From: Nocardia caishijiensis NBRC 108228
GTDB lineage: Bacteria > Actinomycetota > Actinomycetes > Mycobacteriales > Mycobacteriaceae
Direction of reading: 5' to 3'
Assembly (NCBI RefSeq): GCF_001612825.1
Contig: NZ_BDBE01000030.1
Location: 124,001 to 188,000, forward strand
Length of the DNA: 64,000 nt
The notes under the pieces were generated by a model. That model was not told the origin of the DNA and searched no databases. It worked only from the letters and a program-made list of their open reading frames with translations. Below, piece by piece: positions 36,725 through 45,830 of the stretch. The first letter of the stretch is position 1. Every line of letters starts with the position of its first letter. The position numbers and the translations under genes were made by a program.

Positions 36725-38367
36725 GAGTTCAGCTTCTTCGCGGCCCAACGGGCCAGTTCTTCACGGCCGATCTTGGCGTTGTGCCGGATGTCGACCGGGA
36801 AACCGGGGTGGATGAGGAAGTCGGTGATCGGTGCCGCGGTGTCGAGGGTGGCGGCGCGGTCGCGCAGGCGCAGGTCGACGGCCACGGCATCGGCCTCCGG
36901 CTCCAGTTCTACACACAGCACCGGCCGGTGCGCACCGGGTTCGCCGACACCGACCAGCGCCGTGCGCGCGACACCACGAACCGCGTTGAAGACCTGCTCG
37001 ACCTGGACGGTGAACATCGGCCCCGCGGCGGTGCGCAACCGTTGGCTCTTGCGCCCGCAGAACCAGACACGGCCCTGCTCGTCGAGCCAGCCCAGGTCGC
37101 CGGTGCGGTGCCAGACCCGGTCGCCGTCGGCGATCTTGCCGAGGGCGTTGGCCTCGGCGGGCCAGTAGTAGCGGGTGCTCACGTTGGGTCCGCAGACCAC
37201 GATCTCGCCGATCCGGTCGACGGGTTCGGCGTCGGCGAGGGTGGCGATCGGCGCGTCCGTGACGGCCACCAGCCGCACCTCGACATGGTCGGTCGGACGC
37301 CCGATGCAGGTGCCCTCACCCTGTGTCGCCCGTTCGACCAGGCCGTCGAGCAGTTCCCGCGATTCGATCGTCGTCATCGGCAGCGCCTCGGTGGAACCGT
37401 AGCCAGCGAAGATCTCGACATCGGGACGCAGGACCTCACGCAGCCCGGCGATACACCACGCGGGTACCGGCGCGCCCCCGGAGAAGATGCTGGCCAGGGT
37501 GTCGAGTTCGACGGGATGCGACCGGAGCCGGGCGAGCAGTGGAATCAGCACGGCCGGTGACGCGAACATCGTCCGCACGCCGAACTTCGTGATCGCGTCG
37601 ATGACGTGCGCCGGATCGGTTGACCCGACCTTGCTGGGAATCAGCGGTGGCAGCACGCACCGGGAACCGAGCAGCAGGTCGAGTACGCCGACCAGCGGCA
37701 GCGTGACCAGCGAGGATTCCGGCGGGGTGTGTCCGCGCGCGGCGTGCACCTGCTCGACCATGGCGGCGAGGTTGCCGTGGGTGAGTTCCACGGCCTTGGC
37801 CGGGCCCGTACTGCCGGTGGTGAAACCGATGATGAGCAGGTCGTCCTCGGCGGCGGGCGCACGCTCGGGGAGCAGGCCCGCCGGATCGCGGCCCCACGAC
37901 CGCAGTGTCGGTCCGCCCCAGAACCAGCGGCGGCCGACGGTCAGCGTGGTACGCACCCGGCGGAAGCTGCGTGGGAACAGCACCCGCAGCGCGTGGGCCT
38001 GGGGGATCCCGATGAACGCCTCGGCCTCCACCGCCCGCAGACAGTGCACCATGCGCCGCACCCCCATGCCCGGGTCGATCACCACCGGCACCGCACCGAT
38101 CTTCAACAGTGCGAACAGGATCGCGTACAGCTCCGGGCTCGGCAGCACGAGCACGATGGTGCGCGTGCCACTGCCGACCCCGGAGCTCGTCAGGTGTTCG
38201 GCGATGGTGTCGGACCACCTGTCGAGGTCGCGGTAGGTGACCCGCCGGTAGTCGGGCATCCCGTCGACGGTGGTGCCGTCGGGGTAGATCACCGCCGGGC
38301 GATCGGGTTCGGTGCGGGCGATCTCCCGGAAGCGGTCGATGGTGGCCCAGTAGGTCGCGGTGGTCAC
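36721..38367 (-). CDS. nltC: OleC/NltC-like beta-lactone synthetase (ANL superfamily)
   Basis: 548 aa from GTG 38367. AMP-binding motifs are clear: GFTTGSTGPAKAVELTHG (P-loop, ~187-204), FAGYGSTEALPMT (A5), TGDLGWLDEQGRVWFCGRKSQR (A7-A8) and a C-terminal Lys in HNAKIGREEL. The overall pattern (SIFSGGAPVPAWCI; long SSLVTLPLVGVLDLLLGSRCVLPP segment) is that of the fatty-acyl-CoA-ligase-like OleC branch, which adenylates a 3-hydroxyacid and closes a beta-lactone. It overlaps both neighbours by 4 bp. With two OleA-like genes and an OleD-like gene it forms the nocardiolactone-type gene set. Confidence 0.8.
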   Translation of the reverse strand: MTTATYWATIDRFREIARTEPDRPAVIYPDGTTVDGMPDYRRVTYRDLDRWSDTIAEHLTSSGVGSGTRTIVLVLPSPELYAILFALLKIGAVPVVIDPGMGVRRMVHCLRAVEAEAFIGIPQAHALRVLFPRSFRRVRTTLTVGRRWFWGGPTLRSWGRDPAGLLPERAPAAEDDLLIIGFTTGSTGPAKAVELTHGNLAAMVEQVHAARGHTPPESSLVTLPLVGVLDLLLGSRCVLPPLIPSKVGSTDPAHVIDAITKFGVRTMFASPAVLIPLLARLRSHPVELDTLASIFSGGAPVPAWCIAGLREVLRPDVEIFAGYGSTEALPMTTIESRELLDGLVERATQGEGTCIGRPTDHVEVRLVAVTDAPIATLADAEPVDRIGEIVVCGPNVSTRYYWPAEANALGKIADGDRVWHRTGDLGWLDEQGRVWFCGRKSQRLRTAAGPMFTVQVEQVFNAVRGVARTALVGVGEPGAHRPVLCVELEPEADAVAVDLRLRDRAATLDTAAPITDFLIHPGFPVDIRHNAKIGREELARWAAKKLNS

Positions 38368-39260
38368 GCGGCGTGCTCCCCGGGCAACCGGTAGAGGGTG
38401 GCCGCCGCCGACGGTCCGGCACCGGCGCCGACGAACAGGATGTGGGTGAAACCGTCGAGGTCGGCGTTCTCGACCGCCCGTGCGTAGGCCAGCGGCAGCG
38501 CGGCGGTGTGCGGGTCGCCGTCGGTGAGATCCGGTGTGCGCACAGCGTTCTGGTCCAGTCCGAGAGCATCGGCCAGGCGCTTGGGGAAATGCGCGCTCGG
38601 GGTGGAGGCGATGAGCGCCACCCGGGCGTCGGAAGTTCCGGCCAGCGCCGCGCGACCGGCCTCGGCGGCCACCGTGAGTACCCGGTCCTCGAAGTCGGGG
38701 TCGCGTTCGATCGTCATGAGGCCGCGGCCGACGGTGCCCATCGTCGCGGTGTCGACATAGGCCTGCCCGGCGGGTGAGCCCGGCGCGGTGACGGTGTGGA
38801 CGGGGCCGAAACCCTCCGGGCCCGCGACGTGCTCGAGCAGCAGGGCGGCACCGGCTGTGGCGTAGGGAAATTCGGTGTCCGCGTGGGATCGGGTGAGCGA
38901 GGGGTGGGTGTCGCCCGCGACGATCAGCACGTGTTCGGTGCCGGTGGCCAGGATCGCGGTGGCGACCTGCACGGCGTTGACCACCCCGGTCGCGCCGTTC
39001 ATCAGGTCGAAGGAGAAGGTGCGCGGATCGTTCTTGCCGTAGTCCAGGCCGATGCCCGCGGCCTTCTGGATCATCGCGGCGACGGCGGGTTCCACGGTGT
39101 TGGAATCGCGGAAGACACCGGTGTTGATGAGCACACCGACCTGGTCGGGCCGGATTCCGGCCTGCTCCAGGCAGTTACGGGCCGCGCGCCCGCTGTGCTC
39201 GACGATGCTGTGGGTGTCGGTCGACCGACTGGTACCGGTGGCTCGGATACGCACGCCCAT
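38364..39260 (-). CDS. nltB: OleA-like ketoacyl synthase III subunit without active-site Cys
   Basis: 298 aa from ATG 39260. The thiolase fold is evident (SGRAARNCLEQAGIRPDQVGVLINTGVFRD; VNAVQVATAILATGTEHVLIVAGDTH; ILFVGAGAGPSAAATLYRL). At the position of the nucleophilic Cys the sequence reads FDLMNGATG, so Cys is replaced by Ala. The usual catalytic His/Asn motifs are also not recognisable. It is shorter than its partner by about 50 residues. Two-gene OleA systems, as in nocardiolactone and lipstatin synthesis, work as heterodimers with one degenerate subunit, and this fits. The A/B naming is by analogy. Confidence 0.75.
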   Translation of the reverse strand: MGVRIRATGTSRSTDTHSIVEHSGRAARNCLEQAGIRPDQVGVLINTGVFRDSNTVEPAVAAMIQKAAGIGLDYGKNDPRTFSFDLMNGATGVVNAVQVATAILATGTEHVLIVAGDTHPSLTRSHADTEFPYATAGAALLLEHVAGPEGFGPVHTVTAPGSPAGQAYVDTATMGTVGRGLMTIERDPDFEDRVLTVAAEAGRAALAGTSDARVALIASTPSAHFPKRLADALGLDQNAVRTPDLTDGDPHTAALPLAYARAVENADLDGFTHILFVGAGAGPSAAATLYRLPGEHAA

Positions 39261-39268
39261 GACGAACC

Positions 39269-40318
39269 TCAGACCTTCAGGGAGGAGATGGTGGTGGACA
39301 GGAAACCCGCGACGACGCCGGAGGCGGCGGGCACCATGAGAACCTTCGCGCCCGCCTCGATGCCGTCCTGCGCGAGCTGATCGTGCAGCACGATGAAATG
39401 TGAAGTGGTCGAGGTGTTTCCGTACTTCTCGATCACATTGAGGTCCGGCGGGATGGGGGCACCGAACTCGCGCTCGGCGACCGCGTTGATGAAAGGTACG
39501 GCCGCGGCACCGAACTGGTGGTGGATGACGTAGTCGAATTCCTCGTCGGCGAAGGTGCGGCCCTGCTCGGCGAGGAACTCGCCCTGGGCGTCGGGCCACA
39601 GCAGGAACCGCGCCTCGTTGTGCATCTTGCGGTTGTCGGTGTAGAGCGCCACTCCTGCGGACTTGTCACTCGGCATGCCGAGGCACAGGTGCGAATGCTC
39701 AGCGGCCGTGAGCAATTCGATGTAGTGGATCTTGTCCGCGTCGTCGACGGCCTGATCGAGCACGACCGCGCACCCCGAGTCGCCGACCGAGAGCGAGGCG
39801 AACTGCAGGTCGTACTTCTCGGAGATCTCGTTCACCGCGGTCTCGGCGATCGGGGTGATGGACTCCCCGCTGACCACCATGCCGTTGCGCACCACACCCG
39901 CCCGGATCATCCGGTCGAGCAGGTAGGTGCCGGTGAGCATGCCCGCGCAGGCGTTGGACACGTCGAAGGTGATGGCCCGCTCGGCGCCGAGCTCCTCGGC
40001 GATGCTCGAGGCGAAGGAGGGCTCCATGTAGATGCGGGTGCCCTCGTTGCTGCGGGTGATCGAGCAGGAGATGATCACCTCGAGTTCGCCCGCGCTGTAG
40101 CGCGAACGCTCGAGACAGTCCCGGGCGGCGTGCACGGCCAGGGTGAAGGAGTCCTCGAGGCTCTCCGGTCGGGTGTCGCGGAACCGCCGCTCCTTGATGC
40201 CCGTGATTTTCTCGAGGTCGAAAGCGGGTGGCGTGGCGAGCCGGGAAAGTAATTCTTCGGTCGAGACGATATTCGACGGAAGATACGCACCGATGGATTC
40301 GAAACGCGAATGCGACAC
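39269..40318 (-). CDS. nltA: OleA-like 3-oxoacyl-ACP synthase III, catalytic subunit
   Basis: 349 aa from GTG 40318 (ggag 6-9 bp upstream). The complete KASIII catalytic set is visible: Cys124 in FDVSNACAGMLTG, His in VIHHQFGAAA (~260) and Asn in KYGNTSTTSHF (~300). The N-terminus SIGAYLPSNIVSTEELLSRL is typical. OleA enzymes perform head-to-head Claisen condensation of two fatty acyl-CoAs to a 2-alkyl-3-ketoacid. It is the first gene of the operon nltA-nltB-nltC-nltD-acyltransferase-MMPL-48 aa. The adjacent gene encodes a Cys-less partner. Confidence 0.8.
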   Translation of the reverse strand: MSHSRFESIGAYLPSNIVSTEELLSRLATPPAFDLEKITGIKERRFRDTRPESLEDSFTLAVHAARDCLERSRYSAGELEVIISCSITRSNEGTRIYMEPSFASSIAEELGAERAITFDVSNACAGMLTGTYLLDRMIRAGVVRNGMVVSGESITPIAETAVNEISEKYDLQFASLSVGDSGCAVVLDQAVDDADKIHYIELLTAAEHSHLCLGMPSDKSAGVALYTDNRKMHNEARFLLWPDAQGEFLAEQGRTFADEEFDYVIHHQFGAAAVPFINAVAEREFGAPIPPDLNVIEKYGNTSTTSHFIVLHDQLAQDGIEAGAKVLMVPAASGVVAGFLSTTISSLKV

Positions 40319-40942
40319 GAAAACTCCTGACAGTCGAAAAAGGTCGCCGGTGACCGTGACGGGGCCGATGCGAGCGGACACTACCGGAAGGTAACCGGGC
40401 TTCGCGGGGTCGCTCGAGCGGTCGCGGAGGGTTGGCCCGTGCGGAGAAATGGCCTGGGTCACATCCCGACATCTGCAGGTGGCAATGGTGAAGTTACACA
40501 GCAACTGTGTCGAGTTCGTCGTCATTCCTCAATGTTTCGGTGTAGGACGCCCGAAATCGGGTTCGCGTGGCAACATTCGGGCTAATGACGGCGAGCGCTG
40601 GAAGGTGCCTGTTCGGGCACTCGGCTTGACAGGTGTGAGGTGAGGGACTTCACGTCGGCACGCGTGACGGAATGGCTGCCGTCCGTGTCGAAAGTTGTTT
40701 CTCGCGCCGAAAACATCCGACGTGATTTGGTCCCGCGACCATCAACAGAATTCAGGTTTTCGGAATGGTTGCCGGAGCCGCGCGGCGACGCCGGAATCGG
40801 CCATTTCGCAGTGGTGGGAGACGCGGTGACGAGCCGGGATGCGGGCCCTCGCTCCGCAGGATTCGGTACGTACCAACGTCGGACCAACCTTGCGCACCGA
40901 TAGTGTGCACCGAACACCGTCGAGACATGCAAGGAGCGCACC
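40319..40942. other. Intergenic region upstream of the nlt-like operon
   Basis: 624 bp with no convincing gene. It holds a perfect short dyad, acacag-caa-ctgtgt at 40496-40510, about 180 bp upstream of the nltA-like start, and a wider inverted repeat gcccgaa (40549-40555) with ttcgggc (40576-40582). Either could be an operator for the operon. No regulator gene is adjacent. Local composition is slightly more AT-rich than in the operon. Confidence 0.45.
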
Positions 40943-41371
40943 ATGGGTAACCGGGCCGGGTCCGTACACCGCGACCGAGATCTCCACGCCCGGTGGGGAA
41001 GTCATCGTCACCGTGCGATCGAGGCCACCGGCGAGGCGAGTGACGTGCTCGCGCTGCTCACCGAGATGCACGGCCCGGTCGTCCTCTATCTGGCCCCCGG
41101 CACCGACGGCCGAAGTCCGATCTGTGTGCGCCGCGGCGAATTCTGTCCCAGTGCGGACGATGTCCTGGCCGGGCGCACCGCCGCGCACACCGAGTTCTGG
41201 ATGGCAGGCGACTTCTACGCCGGATTCGAGGACCTCGATGTCGGCATCGAGGTACGCAGCGCGGTGCGAACCGGACGACAATCCGGTTCACTCGAATCCG
41301 ACTGCGGTTTCCGCTTCACCCTGCGCATCAGCACCCCCGACGCCGCGGAACTGGTCGACGAGGCCTCCTGA
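40943..41371 (+). CDS. Hypothetical protein between the two lipid operons
   Basis: 142 aa from ATG 40943 with a good ribosome binding site (aaggag, 40931-40936). From residue ~26 the protein is convincing (LALLTEMHGPVVLYLAP; FWMAGDFYAGFEDLDVGIEV; FRFTLRISTPDAAELVDEA). Residues 7-25 are His/Arg-rich, whereas the same DNA in the next frame reads GPYTATEISTPGGEVIVTV, which is more protein-like. Two nearby compensating single-base shifts may be present. It is the only plus-strand gene between the minus-strand lipid operons, and it ends 12 bp from the convergent acyltransferase. I do not recognise the family. Confidence 0.55.
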   Translation: MGNRAGSVHRDRDLHARWGSHRHRAIEATGEASDVLALLTEMHGPVVLYLAPGTDGRSPICVRRGEFCPSADDVLAGRTAAHTEFWMAGDFYAGFEDLDVGIEVRSAVRTGRQSGSLESDCGFRFTLRISTPDAAELVDEAS

Positions 41372-41383
41372 ACCGTCCCCGCC

Positions 41384-42766
41384 TCACCAGAAGCGGGGCG
41401 TCAACGACCAATCGGCGAATTCGGCGGTCAGCAACTCGCGCAAGGCGGCCCGGTTCGGGAAACGATCCGGGTCGGCGCCGGTGACCACCAGGGTGACGGT
41501 GTCGTCGTCGCAGGAGAAGGCCAGGTTCACTCCGACTTCCACCTGGCGGAACAGCTCCACCGGGCCGGGATTGACCACCGGGCGCATGATCACATCGCGG
41601 GCCCGATGCCCGTCGAGCACCGCGATGTTCTGTGCGGTGCGGCCCATGTTGGTGCACAGGCATTCCGGTGCCTTCGCGGTGCGGGCGAATCTGTGCAGCA
41701 CCACCTTCGGCAGCAGCATCTGCACCGGCTGCAGATGCTGGATCGGCGGAATCGTCGCCGGATCGCGGTAGGCGAGGGCGGCGGCCTTGAGCGACGCGCG
41801 CACCTCGGGCAGGTCGGTGCGAGCACCGGCGCGATAGGCGACGCTGATCGGCAGGCCGGTGGTCGCGTTGGCGCGCGGGTCGTCGGCCTCGCGCATCGAG
41901 TGCGGAATATCCACGCGCACGTGCGCTCCGTCGGCGACGCGGCCACTGCGACCGAGCAGACCGACCGCGACGCCGATCAACAGACCGTTGGTGGTGCCGC
42001 CGTGCGCGGCGGCGACGGCGTCCCACTCGGCCAGGTCGAGCTGGACGATCGCGTCGGCGGCCTGCCAGGTGTCCGCGTGCGGCAGACAAGGCTGTGCCGG
42101 ACGCGGATTGCGAGCCGGTTCGCTCACCCCGCGCGCCCGCCGGGCCGCACGTGCCCCCCGGGCCACCGCGCGCAGCTGGGCGCGCGCGTCGGCGAGGTCG
42201 GCGGCGAAGCGGCCGGGTCCGGCGACCGGTCCGACGAGTCTGCCCGCACTCGCCGCGCGATCGGGCTGCTCACCGCGCCCGAGCCGGTCGAGCGAGTCGA
42301 CGATCGCGTGCATCATGCCGCCGCCGTCGCAGGCGACATGGGAGGCGACGAGCGTGACCACCGTGCCGCCGGATTCGGTCGGTGCCCCCGCCAGCTGCCA
42401 CACCAGGCCACGGGCCGGGTCGAATTCCACCGCGGCCTGTTCGAGGAACCAGTCGAGCACCGCGTCGTCCGGGATCGGGGTGTCGGACCACCGCAACTGC
42501 AGCGACTCGGTGGCGGGCTCCCAGTGGGCGCGCGCGAACGGAAAGCGGGTGGTGCGCACGCGGCGGGCGATGAACCCCGTGGCGAGGTGGGCGTGCCAGC
42601 GCTGCAACGATTCTCGGCCGACGGCGGTGTCGAACCGGTAGGCCAGCTGGTTGACCAGGGCATTGGGGTAGAGGCTGTGGAGCTTGAAGAACAGGTCGTC
42701 GTCGGCGGTGATCCGGTTCAGGCCTGCGGCGGTGGCCACCGGGACGGCGGGCGAGGTGACGGTCAT
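41384..42766 (-). CDS. Condensation-domain/WES-PapA-like acyltransferase
   Basis: 460 aa from ATG 42766. HxxxDG is present as SHVACDGGGMMHAI (~143). The second half has NGLLIGVAVGLLGRSG, VRVDIPHSMREADDPRANATTGLPISV and NMGRTAQNIAVLDG, the segment order of CoA-dependent acyltransferases (PapA, condensation domains, WS/DGAT). It probably transfers a fatty acyl group to a hydroxyl of the product handled by this operon. It is the last gene of the five-gene operon and follows the ABC permease by 13 bp. Confidence 0.75.
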   Translation of the reverse strand: MTVTSPAVPVATAAGLNRITADDDLFFKLHSLYPNALVNQLAYRFDTAVGRESLQRWHAHLATGFIARRVRTTRFPFARAHWEPATESLQLRWSDTPIPDDAVLDWFLEQAAVEFDPARGLVWQLAGAPTESGGTVVTLVASHVACDGGGMMHAIVDSLDRLGRGEQPDRAASAGRLVGPVAGPGRFAADLADARAQLRAVARGARAARRARGVSEPARNPRPAQPCLPHADTWQAADAIVQLDLAEWDAVAAAHGGTTNGLLIGVAVGLLGRSGRVADGAHVRVDIPHSMREADDPRANATTGLPISVAYRAGARTDLPEVRASLKAAALAYRDPATIPPIQHLQPVQMLLPKVVLHRFARTAKAPECLCTNMGRTAQNIAVLDGHRARDVIMRPVVNPGPVELFRQVEVGVNLAFSCDDDTVTLVVTGADPDRFPNRAALRELLTAEFADWSLTPRFW

Positions 42767-42779
42767 CGGGATCTCCTGA

Positions 42780-43625
42780 TCAACGGGAACGCAGGGTGCG
42801 CACGGTGAGCGGTGCGAAAACGGCGACCACGGCCACCGAGGCCACCAGGGACCAGCAGGCGTCGGCGCCGATCGTGCCCTCGGCGGCGAGGGTCCGCACC
42901 GCCGACACCAGGTAGGACACCGGGTTCAGGTCCGAGACGTGGCGCATCCAGGTGGGCATGGACTCCTCGGGCACCAGCGCGTTCGAGGCGAAACCGAGGA
43001 AGGTGAGCACGAGCATGCACATGCCCTGCACGGCGGCGGGGCGCGCGATGGTCGCACCGATGAAGGCGAACAACCAGCTGATGGCGGTGGTGGCGAAGAC
43101 GACGAGAGCCGCCCCGGCGAGGAAACCAGCGGTGTGGTCGGGTCGATAACCCATGGCGAAGCCGACGATCACCACCGTTGTCGCGGCCAGCAGATAGCGG
43201 ACCGTGCCCGCCAGCAAGGCCCCCGCCACCGGCGCCGAGCGGGCGATCGGCATGGCGACGAACCGGTCGAACACGCCGGAATGGATGTCCTCGGACAACT
43301 GCACTCCCGTGGCCACCGAGGAGGTGAGCACGATCTGCACCAACACGCCCGGGATCATGATCGGCAGATACGCCGCCATACTGCCCGCGATGGCGGTGCC
43401 GAAGATGTTGCCGAACAGCACCGGCCCGACGATCGGCAACAGCAGCGCGTCATAGAGCAGTTGTGGGCTGTGCCGGAAGGTGAGCAGTCCGCGCCAGGCC
43501 ATCATCAGCGAATGCCGCAGCGCGGCAACCGGACTCACCCGCGTGACACGGGGTGCTCGGACGACCCGGGCGGTCGGCTTCTCGGTGGTGAGGGTCATGG
43601 TGGTGCTTTCACGAAGGGCGGTCAT
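42780..43625 (-). CDS. ABC-2 type (DrrB-like) exporter permease
   Basis: 281 aa from ATG 43625, overlapping the ATPase stop by 4 bp. It has six transmembrane helices in an ABC-2 fold. The N-terminal cytoplasmic stretch (SPVAALRHSLMMAWRGLLTFRHSPQLL) and the segment LSEDIHSGVFDRFVAMPIARSAPVAGALLAG are typical of DrrB-like permeases that export polyketides, glycolipids and antibiotics in actinobacteria. It pairs with the upstream ATPase. Confidence 0.9.
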   Translation of the reverse strand: MTALRESTTMTLTTEKPTARVVRAPRVTRVSPVAALRHSLMMAWRGLLTFRHSPQLLYDALLLPIVGPVLFGNIFGTAIAGSMAAYLPIMIPGVLVQIVLTSSVATGVQLSEDIHSGVFDRFVAMPIARSAPVAGALLAGTVRYLLAATTVVIVGFAMGYRPDHTAGFLAGAALVVFATTAISWLFAFIGATIARPAAVQGMCMLVLTFLGFASNALVPEESMPTWMRHVSDLNPVSYLVSAVRTLAAEGTIGADACWSLVASVAVVAVFAPLTVRTLRSR

Positions 43626-44575
43626 GCCGCGTCGGCTGAGGTCGCGTGGCCGGTCAACGACAGGAACACCTCGTTGAGGTCGGGGCGATCGACGGCGAAG
43701 CCGCGCAGGCCGATCCCGGCGGCTCGGCAGGCGGCGACGATGTCGGCGCCCGTGCCGACCTCCGACAGCGTGACCGTGAGCGTCCCGGTGGACGACCCTT
43801 CGGGCACCTCTCCGGTGAGTTCCCGGATCAGTGCCTCGGCCCGACGCAGGTGGGCGGTGTCGGGGATGTCGAGGCGCAGCACCTGTTCGCCGATGGAGGA
43901 CTTCAGTTCGGCCGCGGTACCTTCCGCGACGAGGCTGCCTCGGTCGATCACCGCGATCCGATCGGCCAGTGCGTCGGCCTCCTCCAGGTACTGGGTGGTG
44001 AGCAGGACGGTCGCGCCGCGCTCGACGAGGCCGCGCACGATGCCCCACATCCGGTCACGGGTGTGCGGGTCGAGCCCGGTGGTCGGCTCGTCGAGAAAGA
44101 TCAGCGGTGGCACGGTGATGAGCGTGGCGGCCAGGTCCAGGCGCCTGCGCATCCCGCCGGAGAACGTGTTGACGCTGCGTCGTGCCACCGCCGACAGTTC
44201 GAATTCCTCGAGCAGCTCGTCGGCCCGGACGGCGGCGGCCCGGCGCGACAACCCGAGCAGGCGGCCGAACAGGCGCAGATTCTCACTGGCGGTGAGGGTT
44301 TCGTCGACCGAGGCGTACTGACCGGTCAGTCCGATCATCGACCGCACGGCGGTGGCCTCCCGCACCACGTCGTACCCGAACACCTCCGCGCTGCCCCGAT
44401 CGGGCCGCAGCAGGGTGGCCAGCATGCGCACCGTGGTGGTCTTGCCCGCCCCGTTGGGGCCGAGCACGGCGAACACCGACCCGGCCGCGATGCTGAGATC
44501 GATGGCGTCGACGGCGGCGAAGTCGCCGTAGGACTTGCCGAGCCCGTCGGTGCGGACGGCGATGTCGGTGCTCAC
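43622..44575 (-). CDS. ABC exporter ATP-binding protein (DrrA-like)
   Basis: 317 aa from GTG 44575, overlapping the glycosyltransferase stop (GTGA). Walker A is GPNGAGKTTTVRM (~39-51), the signature is FSGGMRRRLDLA (~140-151), Walker B is LIFLDEPTTGLDP, and an H-loop-like position follows in VLLTTQYLEEADALAD. A C-terminal DUF4162-like tail ends in LNEVFLSLTGH, as in DrrA. It energises the permease encoded next, and the pair is probably the exporter for the glycosylated product. Confidence 0.93.
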   Translation of the reverse strand: MSTDIAVRTDGLGKSYGDFAAVDAIDLSIAAGSVFAVLGPNGAGKTTTVRMLATLLRPDRGSAEVFGYDVVREATAVRSMIGLTGQYASVDETLTASENLRLFGRLLGLSRRAAAVRADELLEEFELSAVARRSVNTFSGGMRRRLDLAATLITVPPLIFLDEPTTGLDPHTRDRMWGIVRGLVERGATVLLTTQYLEEADALADRIAVIDRGSLVAEGTAAELKSSIGEQVLRLDIPDTAHLRRAEALIRELTGEVPEGSSTGTLTVTLSEVGTGADIVAACRAAGIGLRGFAVDRPDLNEVFLSLTGHATSADAA

Positions 44576-45828
44576 TGCGGCCTCCCGGCATGGTCGAACT
44601 GGGCTGTCGGAACGGTCAGGGGGACGAGGGCTTCCACTTCGTCGGCGGCGCGGGCCAGACCGTCGTCGCGGAAGTCGACCGCGTAGGCGGCGGACCGGGC
44701 CACGACCCGGGGGTCGGCGACCTCGTCGAGGAGGGCGTCGAGGCGCGCGGCGTTCAGGGACCCGGCACGTGTGGTCGCGGCCAGGCCGAGACGAGACAGC
44801 GCCCGGCCCCAGTACGGCTGGTCGGCCTGGATCGCGCAGATCACCTGCGGGACACCCGCTCTCAACGCGGCGGCGGTCGTCCCGGCACCGCCGTGATGCA
44901 CGGCCGCCAGGCAGCGCGGGAATACCGCCGCGTGGTCGACCTGCTCGACGACGGCCACCTCGGGCGAGAGTCCCGGCTCGATACCCGCCCAGCCCGCCAC
45001 GAGCAGCAGTCGCCGCCCTCGGCGGGCACACACGGTGCGCAGCATCCGGACCAGGGCGGCGGGATCGTCGACGGTCATCGAGCCGAAGCCGACATAGATC
45101 GGGGCCGGTCCGGCCAGCAGCCACGCCGCCAGCGCGGGATCGGCGGGGGCGCCGAGGAACCCGTCGCTGTCCACGGTGAAGCCGGTGACCGGGTGCCGTG
45201 CGGGCAGCTCGGCGGCCAGCCCGGGGAACAGGTCGATGTCGTAGGCCTGGATCGACACCCGGCCGGGCAGCGGATGCTCCACGATCCCGGACTCCGCCAA
45301 CGGCTCGGCCAAGGCGGCGTCACGCGCCCACCGCAGCCCCGACCAGATTCGGCGATTGAGCGCACCGGGCACCCACCGCCCCCAGGCGGCGGGCACCACC
45401 GGCACCGATCGGCTGGGGTGGATCGGGAAGAAATGCACTGCGGCCAAGGGCATTCCGACATGGCGCGCCGCCTTCTCCGCTGCCTCCTCGCCCGCCATGC
45501 CGGTGACGAGCACGTCGTGTCCCGGGGCGAGCGCGAGCAGATCGCGCACCGCCTCGCCGACACCGCGCCGCTGCAGGTCGAGCACCGCGCGCATCCGCTG
45601 ACGCGGACTCGCGCTGCGGAAGCGCCGGTCGTCGTGCTGGGTGCGCAACAGCTCGGCGCTGTCGCGCCCGAACCCGACCGCGGCGATGCCGTGGTCGGTG
45701 GCGAACTCGACGAGATTGGGCGACAGCGCGAGCGTCACCGAGTGCCCGCGAGCGCGGAGCTCGCGGGCGAGCAGGACGCCGGGCTGGGCATCGCCCCTGC
45801 TCCCGGTGAAGGCCAGCAGCGCACGCAT
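44572..45828 (-). CDS. UGT-type (GT1) glycosyltransferase
   Basis: 418 aa from ATG 45828. It begins RALLAFTGSRGDAQPGVLLARELRARGHSVTLAL, the GT-B acceptor domain start of macrolide/glycolipid glycosyltransferases. It has IYVGFGSMTVDDPAALVRML (~240) and the sugar-donor signature HHGGAGTTAAALRAGVPQV (~320). The family uses a nucleotide sugar to glycosylate a lipid, polyketide or sterol; mycobacterial relatives act on glycopeptidolipids and phenolic glycolipids. It lies between an acyltransferase and an ABC exporter in one operon, pointing to assembly and export of an acylated glycoside. Confidence 0.9.
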   Translation of the reverse strand: MRALLAFTGSRGDAQPGVLLARELRARGHSVTLALSPNLVEFATDHGIAAVGFGRDSAELLRTQHDDRRFRSASPRQRMRAVLDLQRRGVGEAVRDLLALAPGHDVLVTGMAGEEAAEKAARHVGMPLAAVHFFPIHPSRSVPVVPAAWGRWVPGALNRRIWSGLRWARDAALAEPLAESGIVEHPLPGRVSIQAYDIDLFPGLAAELPARHPVTGFTVDSDGFLGAPADPALAAWLLAGPAPIYVGFGSMTVDDPAALVRMLRTVCARRGRRLLLVAGWAGIEPGLSPEVAVVEQVDHAAVFPRCLAAVHHGGAGTTAAALRAGVPQVICAIQADQPYWGRALSRLGLAATTRAGSLNAARLDALLDEVADPRVVARSAAYAVDFRDDGLARAADEVEALVPLTVPTAQFDHAGRPQ

Positions 45829-45830
45829 GG

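Noticed and set aside
41377..41398. Hairpin ccccgc/gcgggg between the convergent genes at 41371 and 41384
   Set aside because: Only 6 bp of stem and no T-run; too weak to call a terminator.
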